Numbered from the stretch's first letter, positions 36,782 through 46,445 are shown. The stretch is DNA of 64,000 nt from Eubacterium oxidoreducens (GCF_900104415.1 NZ_FMXR01000017.1:1-64000); one strand, 5' to 3'. A program made the numbers and translations. Notes: generated from the sequence alone by a model not told the origin.

Positions 36782-37711
36782 ATGGAAAAAGAGCAGATGA
36801 TAAAAACAATTCAAAACGTGCTTTCAAAGGAACAGATTTTACCGGATGAGGCGATGGCAAAACATACATCATTTCGCGTGGGAGGAAAGGCAAAGCTTAT
36901 GCTTACTCCGACGATTGAGCAGATGCCTTCGCTTATCCGACTGCTTCACAAAGAAGGGATCGGATATCTGGTAAAAGGAAACGGCAGCAACCTTCTTGTA
37001 GGTGATGAGGGCATTGATGGCGTAGTCATAGAACTAAGCACGAAAGCAGCGAATATTACCTGCGCACATATAGATGACAAGATTGTTTTGAATGTGCAGG
37101 CCGGATGCTTATTGTCTAAGATTGCAAACCGTGCACTTGAAGAGAGTGCTAAGGGATTTGAATTTGCAGCCGGAATACCCGGTACATTTGGCGGAGCAGT
37201 GGTTATGAATGCCGGTGCATACGGCGGAGAAATCAAGGATGTACTTAAGACAGCCAAGATTTTGACCAAAGAAGGAGAAGTTTTGGAATTAACGGCGAAG
37301 GAACTTGAGCTTTCCTATCGTCACAGCATTGTGCCGGAGCGTGAATACATCGTGCTAGGCGGAACGCTTGTATTAGACAAGGGAAATCCATCAAACATCA
37401 AGGAACGCATGGAAGAGCTGAAAGTACAAAGAACGACAAAGCAACCACTTGAGTATCCAAGTGCAGGAAGCACCTTTAAACGACCGGAAGGATATTTTGC
37501 AGGAAAACTGATTGAGGATGCCGGGCTAAAGGGCTATACAATTGGCGGCGCACAGGTCTCTCAAAAACACAGCGGATTCGTTATCAATACCGGAGATGCA
37601 ACTGCGCAAGATATTTTAGAACTGATTCAAACGGTACAGGCAAAGGTAAAAGAGCAGTTTGGAGTAGAACTGGAACCAGAAGTAAAGATAGTAGGTACAT
37701 TTCGTAAATAG
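36782..37711 (+). CDS. murB: UDP-N-acetylenolpyruvoylglucosamine reductase
   Basis: A 309-residue flavoenzyme that reduces UDP-GlcNAc-enolpyruvate with NADPH to UDP-MurNAc, a committed step of peptidoglycan synthesis. FAD-binding motifs are present: FRVGGKAKLML near residue 30, GNGSNLLVGDEGIDG near 73, and FAAGIPGTFGGAVVMNAGAYG near 123. The catalytic serine/proton donor lies in YPSAGSTFKRP near 226, and the C-terminal glutamate in GVELEPEVK. It directly abuts the M18 peptidase gene, and rapZ follows. Confidence 0.97.
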   Translation: MEKEQMIKTIQNVLSKEQILPDEAMAKHTSFRVGGKAKLMLTPTIEQMPSLIRLLHKEGIGYLVKGNGSNLLVGDEGIDGVVIELSTKAANITCAHIDDKIVLNVQAGCLLSKIANRALEESAKGFEFAAGIPGTFGGAVVMNAGAYGGEIKDVLKTAKILTKEGEVLELTAKELELSYRHSIVPEREYIVLGGTLVLDKGNPSNIKERMEELKVQRTTKQPLEYPSAGSTFKRPEGYFAGKLIEDAGLKGYTIGGAQVSQKHSGFVINTGDATAQDILELIQTVQAKVKEQFGVELEPEVKIVGTFRK

Positions 37712-37733
37712 TAGTAGGGTTTAAGAGGTGTAT

Positions 37734-38606
37734 ATGGAATTTGCAATTATAACCGGATTATCCGGAGCCGGTAAGACGGCAACACTTAAGATGTTTGAAG
37801 ATTTTGGATATTTTTGTGTGGACAATCTGCCAATTGAACTGGTAGAAAAGTTTGCCGAACTGACAGTGAATCATCCGCGAGCAGAAAACGTTGCATTAGG
37901 ACTCGATGCGCGAAGCGGTGATGACTTAGATCAGATGGAACAGATCTTACAGCATCTAAGGCAGATGGGAATCGGATACAAGATTGTTTTTTTGGATGCG
38001 TCAGATGAGATTCTCATAAAGCGATATAAAGAAACGCGAAGACGCCACCCGCTTTCGGAAGACGGAAGGATTCAAGAAGGCATACAAAAGGAGCGGGAAC
38101 GACTGCAGTTTTTGCGTAAACAAGCAGATTATATCTTTGACACCTCACATCTTCTGATTAGAGATTTGAGGAAAGATCTGCAAAATGTTTTTGTAGATAA
38201 GAAACAATTTGGAAATATGATGGTAAATATCGTGTCATTTGGCTATAAATACGGGATTCCATCCGATGCAGATCTGGTATTTGATGTGCGTTTTTTGCCA
38301 AATCCATATTATGTAGAGGAACTAAAGGATAAGACCGGTAACGATTTAGAGGTAAGAGATTACGTCATGAATGATCCGGAGAGCGAAGTATTTGTAAATA
38401 AATTACAGGATATGCTGGCATTTCTTTTGCCGAAGTACTGTGCAGAAGGAAAGAATCAGGTAATCATCGCCGTTGGATGCACAGGCGGAAAGCATCGCTC
38501 GGTAACAATAGCCAATCTTTTGTATGAACATTTTAATGAAGAAGAACTGGGCGGATTTGGGTACCATCTCGGTCACAGGGATATCGAAAAAGGAAAAGCA
38601 AGGTAG
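37734..38606 (+). CDS. rapZ: RNase adapter RapZ / nucleotide-binding protein YvcJ
   Basis: A 290-residue P-loop protein. Walker A is GLSGAGKT near residue 8, and a conserved C-terminal block reads VGCTGGKHRSVTIANLLYEH. In E. coli RapZ guides RNase E to the small RNA GlmZ and so controls glucosamine-6-phosphate synthesis; in Firmicutes the homologue YvcJ binds nucleotides and its role is less clear. The linkage rapZ-whiA is widely conserved in Gram-positives and is seen here. The ATG at 37734 is chosen over a GTG at 37728 for spacing from AAGAGG. Confidence 0.95.
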   Translation: MEFAIITGLSGAGKTATLKMFEDFGYFCVDNLPIELVEKFAELTVNHPRAENVALGLDARSGDDLDQMEQILQHLRQMGIGYKIVFLDASDEILIKRYKETRRRHPLSEDGRIQEGIQKERERLQFLRKQADYIFDTSHLLIRDLRKDLQNVFVDKKQFGNMMVNIVSFGYKYGIPSDADLVFDVRFLPNPYYVEELKDKTGNDLEVRDYVMNDPESEVFVNKLQDMLAFLLPKYCAEGKNQVIIAVGCTGGKHRSVTIANLLYEHFNEEELGGFGYHLGHRDIEKGKAR

Positions 38607-38615
38607 GAATCAAAG

Positions 38616-39560
38616 ATGTCATTTTCGGGAAATGTAAAAGAGGAGCTTGTGCGCCAGACAGCGAAGAGTCGACACTGTCAGATTGCTGAGCTGGCTGCGG
38701 TTGTGGAATTTCTAGGAAAGATTTGCGTAGATGACGGGGAAGAAAGAATTGTTCTTACAACAGAGAATACAGGGGTTGCCAGGAAGTTTATCACCCTGAT
38801 AAAGCAGCTTTTTTCTTATGAAGTGCAGCTCAAAGTTATAACGGGCTCGCAGGTGAAAAGCAGAAGCTATCGGGTAACCATTGAAGGAAAAGAACGCACA
38901 CAGATGGTATTAAAGGCCATTAAGAAACTAGATGATAAGGGGCAGATGAGAAACACATCGCAACTGGTTGAAGGACTTTTGGTTCAGCAGACTTGCTGCA
39001 AACGTGCATTTATCCGCGGCGCTTTTCTCGCAGCCGGGTCTATGAGTAATCCGGAGAGAGCCTATCATCTGGAAATTGTGGTGGCAACGCGACAAAAAGC
39101 ACAGCAGCTTATGGAATTGATTAATGGCTTTGAGATGGACGCTAAGATTGTACAGCGTAAGAATCATTATGTCGTATATCTCAAAGAAGGAGCGCAGATT
39201 GTGGATCTTCTTAATGTCATGGAAGCACATAAGGCACTGATGGATCTGGAAAATGTTCGCATCGTTAAGAATATGCGCAACAACGTAAACCGTCAGGTCA
39301 ATTGTGAGACAGCCAATATCAATAAGACAGTAAATGCAGCGCTGCGACAGCTAGAGGATATCAAATATGTGGAAGAGCAGATTGGGTTAAGTGCTCTTCC
39401 AAAGAATTTGCAGGAAATCGCACAGCTTAGACTAGAGCACCCCCAAAGTTCGTTGCTAGAACTAGGGCAGATGCTGAACCCACCGGTGGGAAAAAGCGGT
39501 GTAAACCATAGATTACGCAAGATTTCCGAGATGGCACAAAATCTTAGAGGGGACAACTGA
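38616..39560 (+). CDS. whiA: DNA-binding protein WhiA
   Basis: A 314-residue DNA-binding protein with an N-terminal degenerate LAGLIDADG homing-endonuclease fold (about 1-210, RGAFLAAGSMSNPERAYHLE) and a C-terminal helix-turn-helix (about 225-305, LRLEHPQSSLLELGQMLNPPVGKSG). Actinobacterial WhiA controls sporulation septation; in Firmicutes it affects cell division and chromosome segregation. It follows rapZ by nine bases, its standard partner, and the lipid kinase gene begins at the next base but one after its stop. The endonuclease active residues are not expected to be functional. Confidence 0.95.
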   Translation: MSFSGNVKEELVRQTAKSRHCQIAELAAVVEFLGKICVDDGEERIVLTTENTGVARKFITLIKQLFSYEVQLKVITGSQVKSRSYRVTIEGKERTQMVLKAIKKLDDKGQMRNTSQLVEGLLVQQTCCKRAFIRGAFLAAGSMSNPERAYHLEIVVATRQKAQQLMELINGFEMDAKIVQRKNHYVVYLKEGAQIVDLLNVMEAHKALMDLENVRIVKNMRNNVNRQVNCETANINKTVNAALRQLEDIKYVEEQIGLSALPKNLQEIAQLRLEHPQSSLLELGQMLNPPVGKSGVNHRLRKISEMAQNLRGDN

Positions 39561-39561
39561 C

Positions 39562-40566
39562 GTGAGTAAGAAAGCATTATTTATATTTAATCCTTTGTCA
39601 GGAAAAGGAGTTATCAAAAATAAAGTATATGAAATTGTAGACATCATGGTGAAAAACGATTATGAAGTTGTGATTCATCCGACGCAGGCGCGAAAGGATG
39701 CTTACCATGTGGTACATGAGACCGGTGGCAATTACGATCTGATTGTCTGTGGCGGCGGAGATGGGACACTTGATGAAGTCGTACGCGGAATCATGCGAGG
39801 AGAACATAAAACACCGCTTGGCTATATTCCGGCAGGTAGTACAAATGATTTTGCAAATTCTCTGCAACTTCCTAAGCGCACACTGAAGGCGGCGAAAGTA
39901 GCAGTAGAAGGGAAACAGTTCCCGTGTGATGTCGGTTCGTTCAATGGTAAGAATTTCGTGTATGTTGCAGCATTTGGCGTGTTGACGGACGTTTCTTACG
40001 CAACGAACCAGGAACTTAAGAATGTGTTAGGACATGCGGCATATGTCGTGGAAGGATTCAAGCGTTTTCATGGTCTTGACAGCATTCATATGAAGATTGA
40101 TTTTGACGGAAAAGTAATTGAGGATGACTTTTGTTATGGTATGGTTGGTAATTCGGCTTATGTTGCGGGCATGCGTATTACCTATTGCAATGAAGTCGAA
40201 CTTGATGATGGAAAGTTTGAAATCGTGTTAATTAAGAAGCCGACGAATCCGGTGCAACTCAATCGTATTTTGTCGGGAATGCTAAGCCTGACAGAAGAAG
40301 AGGAGCTGATTTTGATTATTCAGGCATCTCATGTGAAGTTTTATTGCGAGGAGCCGGTATCCTGGACTTTAGATGGTGAATTTGGCGGAGAACATACGCA
40401 AGTGGAAATCGAAGTATGTAACAAAGCAATTGCACTAAAAGTCAAGGAGGATTATAATCCGGTATATAGACTGCGTCCGGGACAAAATCCAACGGTGCGG
40501 ATGTGTCGAACACCGGAGGAGATTGAGCCGATGCCACAAGGAAAGGCAGAGGACGAAACACTGTGA
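39562..40566 (+). CDS. Diacylglycerol kinase-family lipid kinase
   Basis: A 334-residue kinase of the DagK/YegS/BmrU family. The nucleotide-binding motif GGGDGTLDEVVRG is near residue 66, with PAGSTNDFANSL following, and the C-terminal domain has the expected beta-sandwich pattern (WTLDGEFGGEH near 275). Known members phosphorylate diacylglycerol or related lipids, recycling the lipid left over from lipoteichoic acid synthesis. That would complement the LtaS-like enzyme at 1931. It starts with GTG at 39562, two bases after the whiA stop, with a GAGGGG site inside whiA, so it is translationally coupled. Confidence 0.92.
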   Translation: MSKKALFIFNPLSGKGVIKNKVYEIVDIMVKNDYEVVIHPTQARKDAYHVVHETGGNYDLIVCGGGDGTLDEVVRGIMRGEHKTPLGYIPAGSTNDFANSLQLPKRTLKAAKVAVEGKQFPCDVGSFNGKNFVYVAAFGVLTDVSYATNQELKNVLGHAAYVVEGFKRFHGLDSIHMKIDFDGKVIEDDFCYGMVGNSAYVAGMRITYCNEVELDDGKFEIVLIKKPTNPVQLNRILSGMLSLTEEEELILIIQASHVKFYCEEPVSWTLDGEFGGEHTQVEIEVCNKAIALKVKEDYNPVYRLRPGQNPTVRMCRTPEEIEPMPQGKAEDETL

Positions 40567-40674
40567 AAATCGCATAAATAAAAGAATCCGGCTGAGAAAT
40601 AATTGTCAGATTTGAGAAAAATGGAAATCCTCTCTTGCAATTTTGAGAGAATTGATGTATTGTATAGCAAGAAC

Positions 40675-40710
40675 AAAGGCGTTCCAGTTAGTGGGAGCGC
40701 CTTTTTTTTT
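40675..40710 (+). terminator. Rho-independent terminator ending the hprK-to-lipid-kinase run
   Basis: AAAGGCGTTCC pairs with GGGAGCGCCTTT (G-U pairs allowed) across a short loop and leads into nine T residues, a very strong terminator. Confidence 0.9.
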
Positions 40711-40772
40711 ACAAATGGAAATGGCTTTGCGACATTTTTATAGATTTGTTTAGTGGGAAAGGAAGAAAACAA

Positions 40773-42887
40773 ATGAGTGACAAAATCAAAGTAAATGAAA
40801 TATTCGGAGAAAATGTCTTTAACGATACGGTCATGCAGGAACGTCTTCCAAAGAAAGTGTATCAGAAATTACATGAAACACTTTCTGAGGGAAAAGATCT
40901 AGATCTTGCAACCGCAGATGTTATTGCTCATGAGATGAAAGAATGGGCAATTGAACAAGGCGCAACGCACTTTACACATTGGTTCCAGCCGCTGACAGGA
41001 GTAACGGCAGAAAAGCATGATTCCTTTATTACATCACCGATGAAGAATGGAAAGGTTTTGATGAGCTTTTCCGGTAAAGAGTTGATTAAGGGTGAGCCGG
41101 ATGCTTCCTCATTCCCATCAGGTGGTCTTCGTGCAACGTTTGAAGCAAGAGGATATACAGCTTGGGACTGCACATCACCGGCATTTGTAAGACATGATGC
41201 AGCAGGTGCAACGCTGTGCATCCCGACCGCATTTTGTTCTTATACAGGAGAGGCGCTCGACCAAAAGACACCGCTTCTTCGTTCTATGGAAGCTTTAAGC
41301 AAGCAGACGATTCGTCTTCTTCGCTTATTCGGAAATACAACTTCAAAGGAAGCAAGAGCATCCGTTGGAGCAGAGCAGGAATATTTTATTGTAGACCGCG
41401 AGAAGTATCTGCAAAGAAAGGATTTGATTTTCACAGGACGTACCTTGTTCGGTGCAATGCCACCAAAGGGACAGGAATTGGAAGATCATTACTTTGGTGC
41501 GATTCGTGAAAGAATTGCCGCTTATATGAAAGATGTAAATGAAGAATTGTGGAAGCTTGGTGTACCGGCTAAGACACAGCATAACGAAGTGGCACCGGCG
41601 CAGCATGAGCTTGCACCGATTTACGAAGAGGCCAATGTGGCAGTTGATCACAACCAGCTGATTATGGAGACACTTAAAAAAGTAGCTGGACGTCATGGCC
41701 TTATGTGCCTGCTTCACGAGAAGCCATTTGCAGGAGTGAACGGATCCGGAAAGCATGACAACTGGTCCATTACAACAGATGATGGAATCAATATGTTAGA
41801 GCCGGGCAAATCACCACATGACAATATGCAGTTCCTTTTGGTACTGACATGTATTTTGAAAGCAGTTGATACACATGCGGATATTCTTCGTGAGTCCGCA
41901 GCTGACGTTGGAAACGATCATCGTCTTGGAGCAAATGAAGCACCACCGGCAATCCTTTCCGTATTCCTTGGAGAGCAGCTTGGTGATGTAATTGAACAGC
42001 TGATTGATACCGGTTCGGCAACACATTCCTTAAAGGGATCGAAATTAGAGACCGGAGTTAAGACGATTCCGGACTTTATGAAGGATGCAACCGATCGTAA
42101 CAGAACGTCACCATTTGCATTTACCGGTAACAAGTTTGAGTTTAGAATGTGCGGTTCGGCAGATTCCGTTGCAATGCCAAATACGGTACTCAATACAATC
42201 GTAGCAGAAGCATTTGACGAAGCCTGCACCATCTTAGAGCAGGCAGATGACTTTAATCTTGCAGTACATGATTTGATTAAAAAGTACGCAACGGAGCATC
42301 AAAGAATCATCTTTAACGGTAATGGATATTCTGATGAATGGGTTGAAGAAGCGGAAAAACGTGGACTTCCAAACATCAAAAATATGGTAGATGCTGTACC
42401 GGCTCTTGCAACCGAAAAGGCAGTCAAATTATTTGAAAAATTTGGAGTATTTACAAAAGCTGAGCTTGAATCACGTGTGGAAATTGAATACGAAGCATAT
42501 TCAAAAGCAATTAATATTGAGGCTCGTGCCATGATTGATATTGCCAGCAAGCAGATTATTCCGGCAGTTGTAAAGGCGACAATTGAAATCGCAGATTCTA
42601 TCATCAAGGTAAAGGAAGCATGCGGAGCCAATGTTTCAACACAGACAGAGACCTTAGAAGAAGTTTCAGATCTTCTTGTTGAGACCAAGACAGCGCTTAC
42701 CACATTGATTGAGGTGACAGAAAAGGCAGCTGCTATGGAGGATGGCCGCGAAAAAGCTGTTTACTATAGAGATGAAGTTGTTACAACAATGGCTGCATTA
42801 AGAGCACCGGTTGATAAAATGGAAATGCTGATTGATAAGGAAAGATGGCCAATGCCGTCATATGGAGATTTGATCTTCGAAGTATAA
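40773..42887 (+). CDS. glnN: Glutamine synthetase type III
   Basis: A 704-residue ATP-dependent enzyme making glutamine from glutamate and ammonia. Its length and motifs are those of the GSIII (GlnN) class, about 700 residues, as found in Bacteroides and many clostridia, rather than the 440-residue type I. Visible are FTHWFQPLTG, SFPSGGLRATFEARGYTAWD, SVGAEQEYFIVD, NEVAPAQHELAPIYEEANVA, and GVNGSGKHDNWS. The ATG at 40773 follows GGAAG; an upstream TTG is unsupported. With gdhA it provides both low- and high-affinity ammonia assimilation. It is monocistronic, with terminators on both sides. Confidence 0.97.
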   Translation: MSDKIKVNEIFGENVFNDTVMQERLPKKVYQKLHETLSEGKDLDLATADVIAHEMKEWAIEQGATHFTHWFQPLTGVTAEKHDSFITSPMKNGKVLMSFSGKELIKGEPDASSFPSGGLRATFEARGYTAWDCTSPAFVRHDAAGATLCIPTAFCSYTGEALDQKTPLLRSMEALSKQTIRLLRLFGNTTSKEARASVGAEQEYFIVDREKYLQRKDLIFTGRTLFGAMPPKGQELEDHYFGAIRERIAAYMKDVNEELWKLGVPAKTQHNEVAPAQHELAPIYEEANVAVDHNQLIMETLKKVAGRHGLMCLLHEKPFAGVNGSGKHDNWSITTDDGINMLEPGKSPHDNMQFLLVLTCILKAVDTHADILRESAADVGNDHRLGANEAPPAILSVFLGEQLGDVIEQLIDTGSATHSLKGSKLETGVKTIPDFMKDATDRNRTSPFAFTGNKFEFRMCGSADSVAMPNTVLNTIVAEAFDEACTILEQADDFNLAVHDLIKKYATEHQRIIFNGNGYSDEWVEEAEKRGLPNIKNMVDAVPALATEKAVKLFEKFGVFTKAELESRVEIEYEAYSKAINIEARAMIDIASKQIIPAVVKATIEIADSIIKVKEACGANVSTQTETLEEVSDLLVETKTALTTLIEVTEKAAAMEDGREKAVYYRDEVVTTMAALRAPVDKMEMLIDKERWPMPSYGDLIFEV

Positions 42888-42936
42888 GATCAAGGATTAT
42901 TGTTGGTACTATCTAATCCCCTTAGTTAGTATAAAT

Positions 42937-42976
42937 CGCCAAAGGGTTCCCGCAGTGGGAACTTTTTGGCGTTTTT
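42937..42976 (+). terminator. Rho-independent terminator after glnN
   Basis: CGCCAAAGGGTTCCC pairs with GGGAACTTTTTGGCG (one G-T contact) around a short loop, followed by five T residues. Confidence 0.9.
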
Positions 42977-42977
42977 G

Positions 42978-42986
42978 TGTTATAAT
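42978..42986 (+). promoter_or_regulatory. Extended -10 promoter upstream of the cyclic-nucleotide-binding-like gene
   Basis: TGTTATAAT lies immediately after the glnN terminator. Transcription from here would give a leader of about 140 bases before the ATG at 43132, and that leader contains the repeat-like segment at 43027-43105. Confidence 0.5.
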
Positions 42987-43026
42987 ACAGATAACTTTGT
43001 CGGGGCAGAAATGAAATTAAGTAAGT

Positions 43027-43105
43027 GCTCCGCATTTGCTGCGCACAGATGTGCATATGAATTAGGCATTTGTCCGGCGCGGGGGGACTCAAAGGAGTCT
43101 TAATC
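43027..43105 (+). repeat. Possible decayed copy of the 86-bp palindromic repeat
   Basis: The order of short words matches the 86-bp element: GCTCCGC, then TGCGCACAGAT, then CCGGCGCG, then GACTC and GAGTCTTA as a closing hairpin. The middle part has diverged. I see this by eye only, and an alignment could refute it. It lies inside the presumed 5' leader of the gene at 43132. Confidence 0.4.
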
Positions 43106-43131
43106 TATGCAATAAATTCGCAGGAGGCATT

Positions 43132-45246
43132 ATGGGATTAACGAATTTAGAACAAGATGCAATACTTCATAACGCAGGAGATATCGTCAAAACTCTTGAA
43201 ATTGTCGTAAAAGGAACAATTGTCGTATCAGATGGCGATGGGGAGCTGGAACTGCCAAGCGGTTCTTTGGTTGGTGTATTTGAAACGCCGGATCAAGAAT
43301 ATGCATTTTCTTATTATGCAAAAGAAGACAGTGCGGTATATTCTTATGAATATAATGAAATAGAAGACATTCGAAAAGTGCTCAGTGCGAATCCAAAGCT
43401 GATGCAGATGATCACATCCAAAATTGTCTCATCGGTAAAGGATACGTATGATATGTGCGCGCAACAAGTGGCGCTTGCACATAAGGATTATCATACCTTG
43501 ATGAATCAGTTTGAGAAATATCCGGCGCTGTGTATCGAAGTAGGTGAGACGCCGGAAATATTTTCAGAAATGTTAAGGATTGGACCGCCACCGGAAGATA
43601 TGTATGTACCGGATTGGCAGATTCCATTTTTGGATGCCATAATCGAGCATGACGCAGCCCTTGGAAAGGTGCTGTATGGTACAGATGTTGATATTTCGGC
43701 CGGTATCGTATTTACCACATCTTTATTTGTGACAAGTTTTGTAGAAGAATGCGAAGTGTTCCGCAAATATCGTGAGGAGATTCATACAAAATCGCAGGCT
43801 TTTCGGCAGAAATATGTTCTGATCGAAGCGAAAGTCAATGCAGTTCGAAGTGCACAAGGAATCGAAGGAGACGAAGTTCCGGAGATAAAAAATGCTCTAG
43901 ATACCATCTTGGCATATGCTGCAGTTTCGGCGGAACAGGTGGATGAATTTAAGAACCTGATCATGACCTATAAAGGGTACAATGACCGCTCGTCAACAAC
44001 GGATGAACTTCGAATGCTGCGTAGAAAGATTACGGGCAAATTCAACGAGATTTATTACGCAGTATTTTTGGAGAGCATGAAATCACAACAGAGCATACCG
44101 ATGGAAGTGCGCATGTTCTTGAACTTTGGCTTTGTCGATGAAGAACTTGCCGGGGAACATAATACGGAGATGATTTATAAATATGTCCGCGATTACAAAG
44201 CAGATAGAGAAGGCTTAGTTGTGACTATGTATGAGTGGCTGACCAAGGTATATAAAGGGGAAGTGCCACCATCAAGAAATGAATTTGACAATGATTACGA
44301 GGCACAGCTTCGGGAAGATAAAAATGCCGGCAAGATGACGGAAGAAAAATACAAGGAATTGCTTGTTGATAACAAGAATAAGATGAAGTTTGAGCTTACC
44401 AATATGTGTGCATCTGCGAGCAGAATGACCTTTGGAAGAGTGACGGCATATGTTCCAATCTTTGATGCGCAGAATCTGATTATGCCGATTGAAAGATGTT
44501 ATATGACAGCAGAGACGCTGCATACAGAGCTTAACCGGGTTAAGGCAATTGATTATTCGTTATTCTATCGGGAAAGAAATTATTCGAATCCGGAACTTGA
44601 ACTGGTGCATTTTAGCGTGCAGCGAGAGATTTTGCCGTATATGATTATGATGCCAAATGTCGGAAGCCGTATGGGAATGTGGCAGGAAATTGAAGGTAGA
44701 GACAGAGGAACGCCAGCTCGATTTGTCATGCCGATTTTGATGATTGAGGATGTTGGTAAGAATATCGTGCAGATCTGCGGCGAGTTTAGATGGGAGATGT
44801 GCAAGTCTATTCAGGGAATTCGTTGGAGTGATATTCGAGAGCCGTCTTTGACGTCTGAGTACAATGATTATATTCAATGCTATAAGAAGAATTCGCAGCT
44901 TTCGCCCGAACATAAAGAACGAATCAAGAAGACACTTAAGAAAGTCGGGAATAATCTGCGCCGTGCATTTGTAACGGACTATGTTAAATATATTCAGACA
45001 GAGAGTGGCGGATCGCCGACAATGAACAAGGTCGCAAGAGCAATGCTCTTTAAGTATTGCCCGTTTTCGGCAGAAGTTCGAGAGCGGATTGGAGCCAATC
45101 CTCAGTATACCGATCTTATCCGGATTTTTGAAAATCATAAGAAGCAGAAGTTGCATCCGGTCGATCTGGTGATTAAGAAGCTAAATAGTAAGGGGCTTGA
45201 GATTCCGGAGGAAGTAAAGGCACAGATGGAATTTTTAGAACTTTAA
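43132..45246 (+). CDS. Large protein with N-terminal cyclic-nucleotide-binding-like domain, unknown function
   Basis: A 704-residue soluble protein. The first 110 residues look like a Crp-type cyclic-nucleotide-binding beta-roll: DAILHNAGDIVKTLEIVVKGTIVV, ELELPSGSLVGVF, YYAKEDSAVYSY. No helix-turn-helix follows. The remaining 590 residues are mostly helical and I do not recognise any domain; there is no membrane segment. Such proteins occur in Lachnospiraceae without a known role. An AGGAGG site precedes the ATG. The next gene, a class V aminotransferase, starts 14 bases after the stop, so the two form an operon at the edge of the selenium island. The function and ligand are unknown. Confidence 0.75.
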   Translation: MGLTNLEQDAILHNAGDIVKTLEIVVKGTIVVSDGDGELELPSGSLVGVFETPDQEYAFSYYAKEDSAVYSYEYNEIEDIRKVLSANPKLMQMITSKIVSSVKDTYDMCAQQVALAHKDYHTLMNQFEKYPALCIEVGETPEIFSEMLRIGPPPEDMYVPDWQIPFLDAIIEHDAALGKVLYGTDVDISAGIVFTTSLFVTSFVEECEVFRKYREEIHTKSQAFRQKYVLIEAKVNAVRSAQGIEGDEVPEIKNALDTILAYAAVSAEQVDEFKNLIMTYKGYNDRSSTTDELRMLRRKITGKFNEIYYAVFLESMKSQQSIPMEVRMFLNFGFVDEELAGEHNTEMIYKYVRDYKADREGLVVTMYEWLTKVYKGEVPPSRNEFDNDYEAQLREDKNAGKMTEEKYKELLVDNKNKMKFELTNMCASASRMTFGRVTAYVPIFDAQNLIMPIERCYMTAETLHTELNRVKAIDYSLFYRERNYSNPELELVHFSVQREILPYMIMMPNVGSRMGMWQEIEGRDRGTPARFVMPILMIEDVGKNIVQICGEFRWEMCKSIQGIRWSDIREPSLTSEYNDYIQCYKKNSQLSPEHKERIKKTLKKVGNNLRRAFVTDYVKYIQTESGGSPTMNKVARAMLFKYCPFSAEVRERIGANPQYTDLIRIFENHKKQKLHPVDLVIKKLNSKGLEIPEEVKAQMEFLEL

Positions 45247-45260
45247 AGAAGGTAAGAACG

Positions 45261-46391
45261 TTGATTTATTTAGATAATGCAGCAACAACCAGAAGAAAGC
45301 CACAGCAGGTAATAGATGCGGTCGTTTATGCAATGAATCATTCGGGCAACGCTGAGCGTGGGACACATGATGCAGCTCTTGCAACGTCAAGAGGGGTATT
45401 TGACGTACGCTGTCAGATTGCAACGTTGTTTGGCGTAGGCGATCCGGCGCAGGTGGCATTTACCGCCAATTCTACAGAGGCACTCAACATCGCCATCAAG
45501 GGATTGTTAAATCCCGGTGAGCATGTTATTACGACGATGCTGGAACATAACAGCGTACTGAGACCGCTCTATGAGATGGAGAAAAAAGGCATTGAGCTTT
45601 CTATTATAAAAGCGGATGCGAAGGGGTGCATCGACCTTGCAGATATGGAGCAGGAAATTAAGGACAATACGCGTGCAATTGTCTGCACGCATGCTTCGAA
45701 TCTTACCGGCAATCTGATTGATTTAGAAAAGGTCGGGAAGATTGCACAGCGTCATGGATTGTTGTTTATTGTGGATGCTTCTCAGACGGCAGGTGTTTTT
45801 GATATTGATATGGACAAGATGCATATTTCCGTATTATGTTTCACCGGCCATAAGAGTTTATTAGGCCCGCAGGGGACAGGTGGAATCTGTGTACAAAAGG
45901 GAATTACCGTGCGGCCGCTGATCAGTGGCGGAAGTGGGATTATGACGTATCACAAGGAACATCCGCAGGTGATGCCGACGGCGCTTGAGGCCGGTACCTT
46001 AAATGCGCATGGCATTGCCGGACTTGGAGCTGCAATTTCCTATATTGAAGATGTCGGGATGGAGGAAATTCGCGCAAAAGAGCAATTGCTTATGAAGCGA
46101 TTTTATGAAGCAATCCGTGAACTAAAGCAGGTGAAAGTCTATGGAGACTTTTCAGACATGAACCGGGCGGCAATTGTATCTTTGAATCTAGGAGACTATT
46201 CATCCGGCGAAGTTAGCGATGCGCTGTATATGGATTATGGAATCGCAACAAGACCGGGCGGTCATTGCGCACCTTTGATGCATGAGGCACTTGGAACGGT
46301 AGAGCAAGGAGCGGTACGGTTTAGTTTTTCCCATTATAATACGCAGCAGGAAGTGGATGCAGCCATAAAGGCCATAAAAGAATTGCTCTAG
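45261..46391 (+). CDS. Class V aminotransferase, cysteine desulfurase/selenocysteine lyase-like
   Basis: A 376-residue PLP enzyme of the NifS/SufS family. It has IYLDNAATTRRKP at the N-terminus, the PLP lysine in FTGHKSLLGPQGTGG near residue 200, and an active cysteine in ATRPGGHCAPLMH near residue 333. The start is a TTG at 45261, preceded by GAAGG. The family removes sulfur from cysteine or selenium from selenocysteine as a persulfide. Lying directly upstream of tRNA-Sec, selA, selB and selD, it may supply selenide to SelD. That role is inferred from position; a sulfur role cannot be excluded. Confidence 0.88.
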   Translation: MIYLDNAATTRRKPQQVIDAVVYAMNHSGNAERGTHDAALATSRGVFDVRCQIATLFGVGDPAQVAFTANSTEALNIAIKGLLNPGEHVITTMLEHNSVLRPLYEMEKKGIELSIIKADAKGCIDLADMEQEIKDNTRAIVCTHASNLTGNLIDLEKVGKIAQRHGLLFIVDASQTAGVFDIDMDKMHISVLCFTGHKSLLGPQGTGGICVQKGITVRPLISGGSGIMTYHKEHPQVMPTALEAGTLNAHGIAGLGAAISYIEDVGMEEIRAKEQLLMKRFYEAIRELKQVKVYGDFSDMNRAAIVSLNLGDYSSGEVSDALYMDYGIATRPGGHCAPLMHEALGTVEQGAVRFSFSHYNTQQEVDAAIKAIKELL

Positions 46392-46445
46392 CCGGCGACT
46401 GGCTAGGAGGAAAGGGATGAAATGCCCCATAGAACCTAAATACGG

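Noticed and set aside
44560-45156. 198-residue minus-strand open frame
   Set aside because: It lies wholly inside the gene at 43132, lacks a ribosome site, and has no recognisable protein pattern. A shadow.
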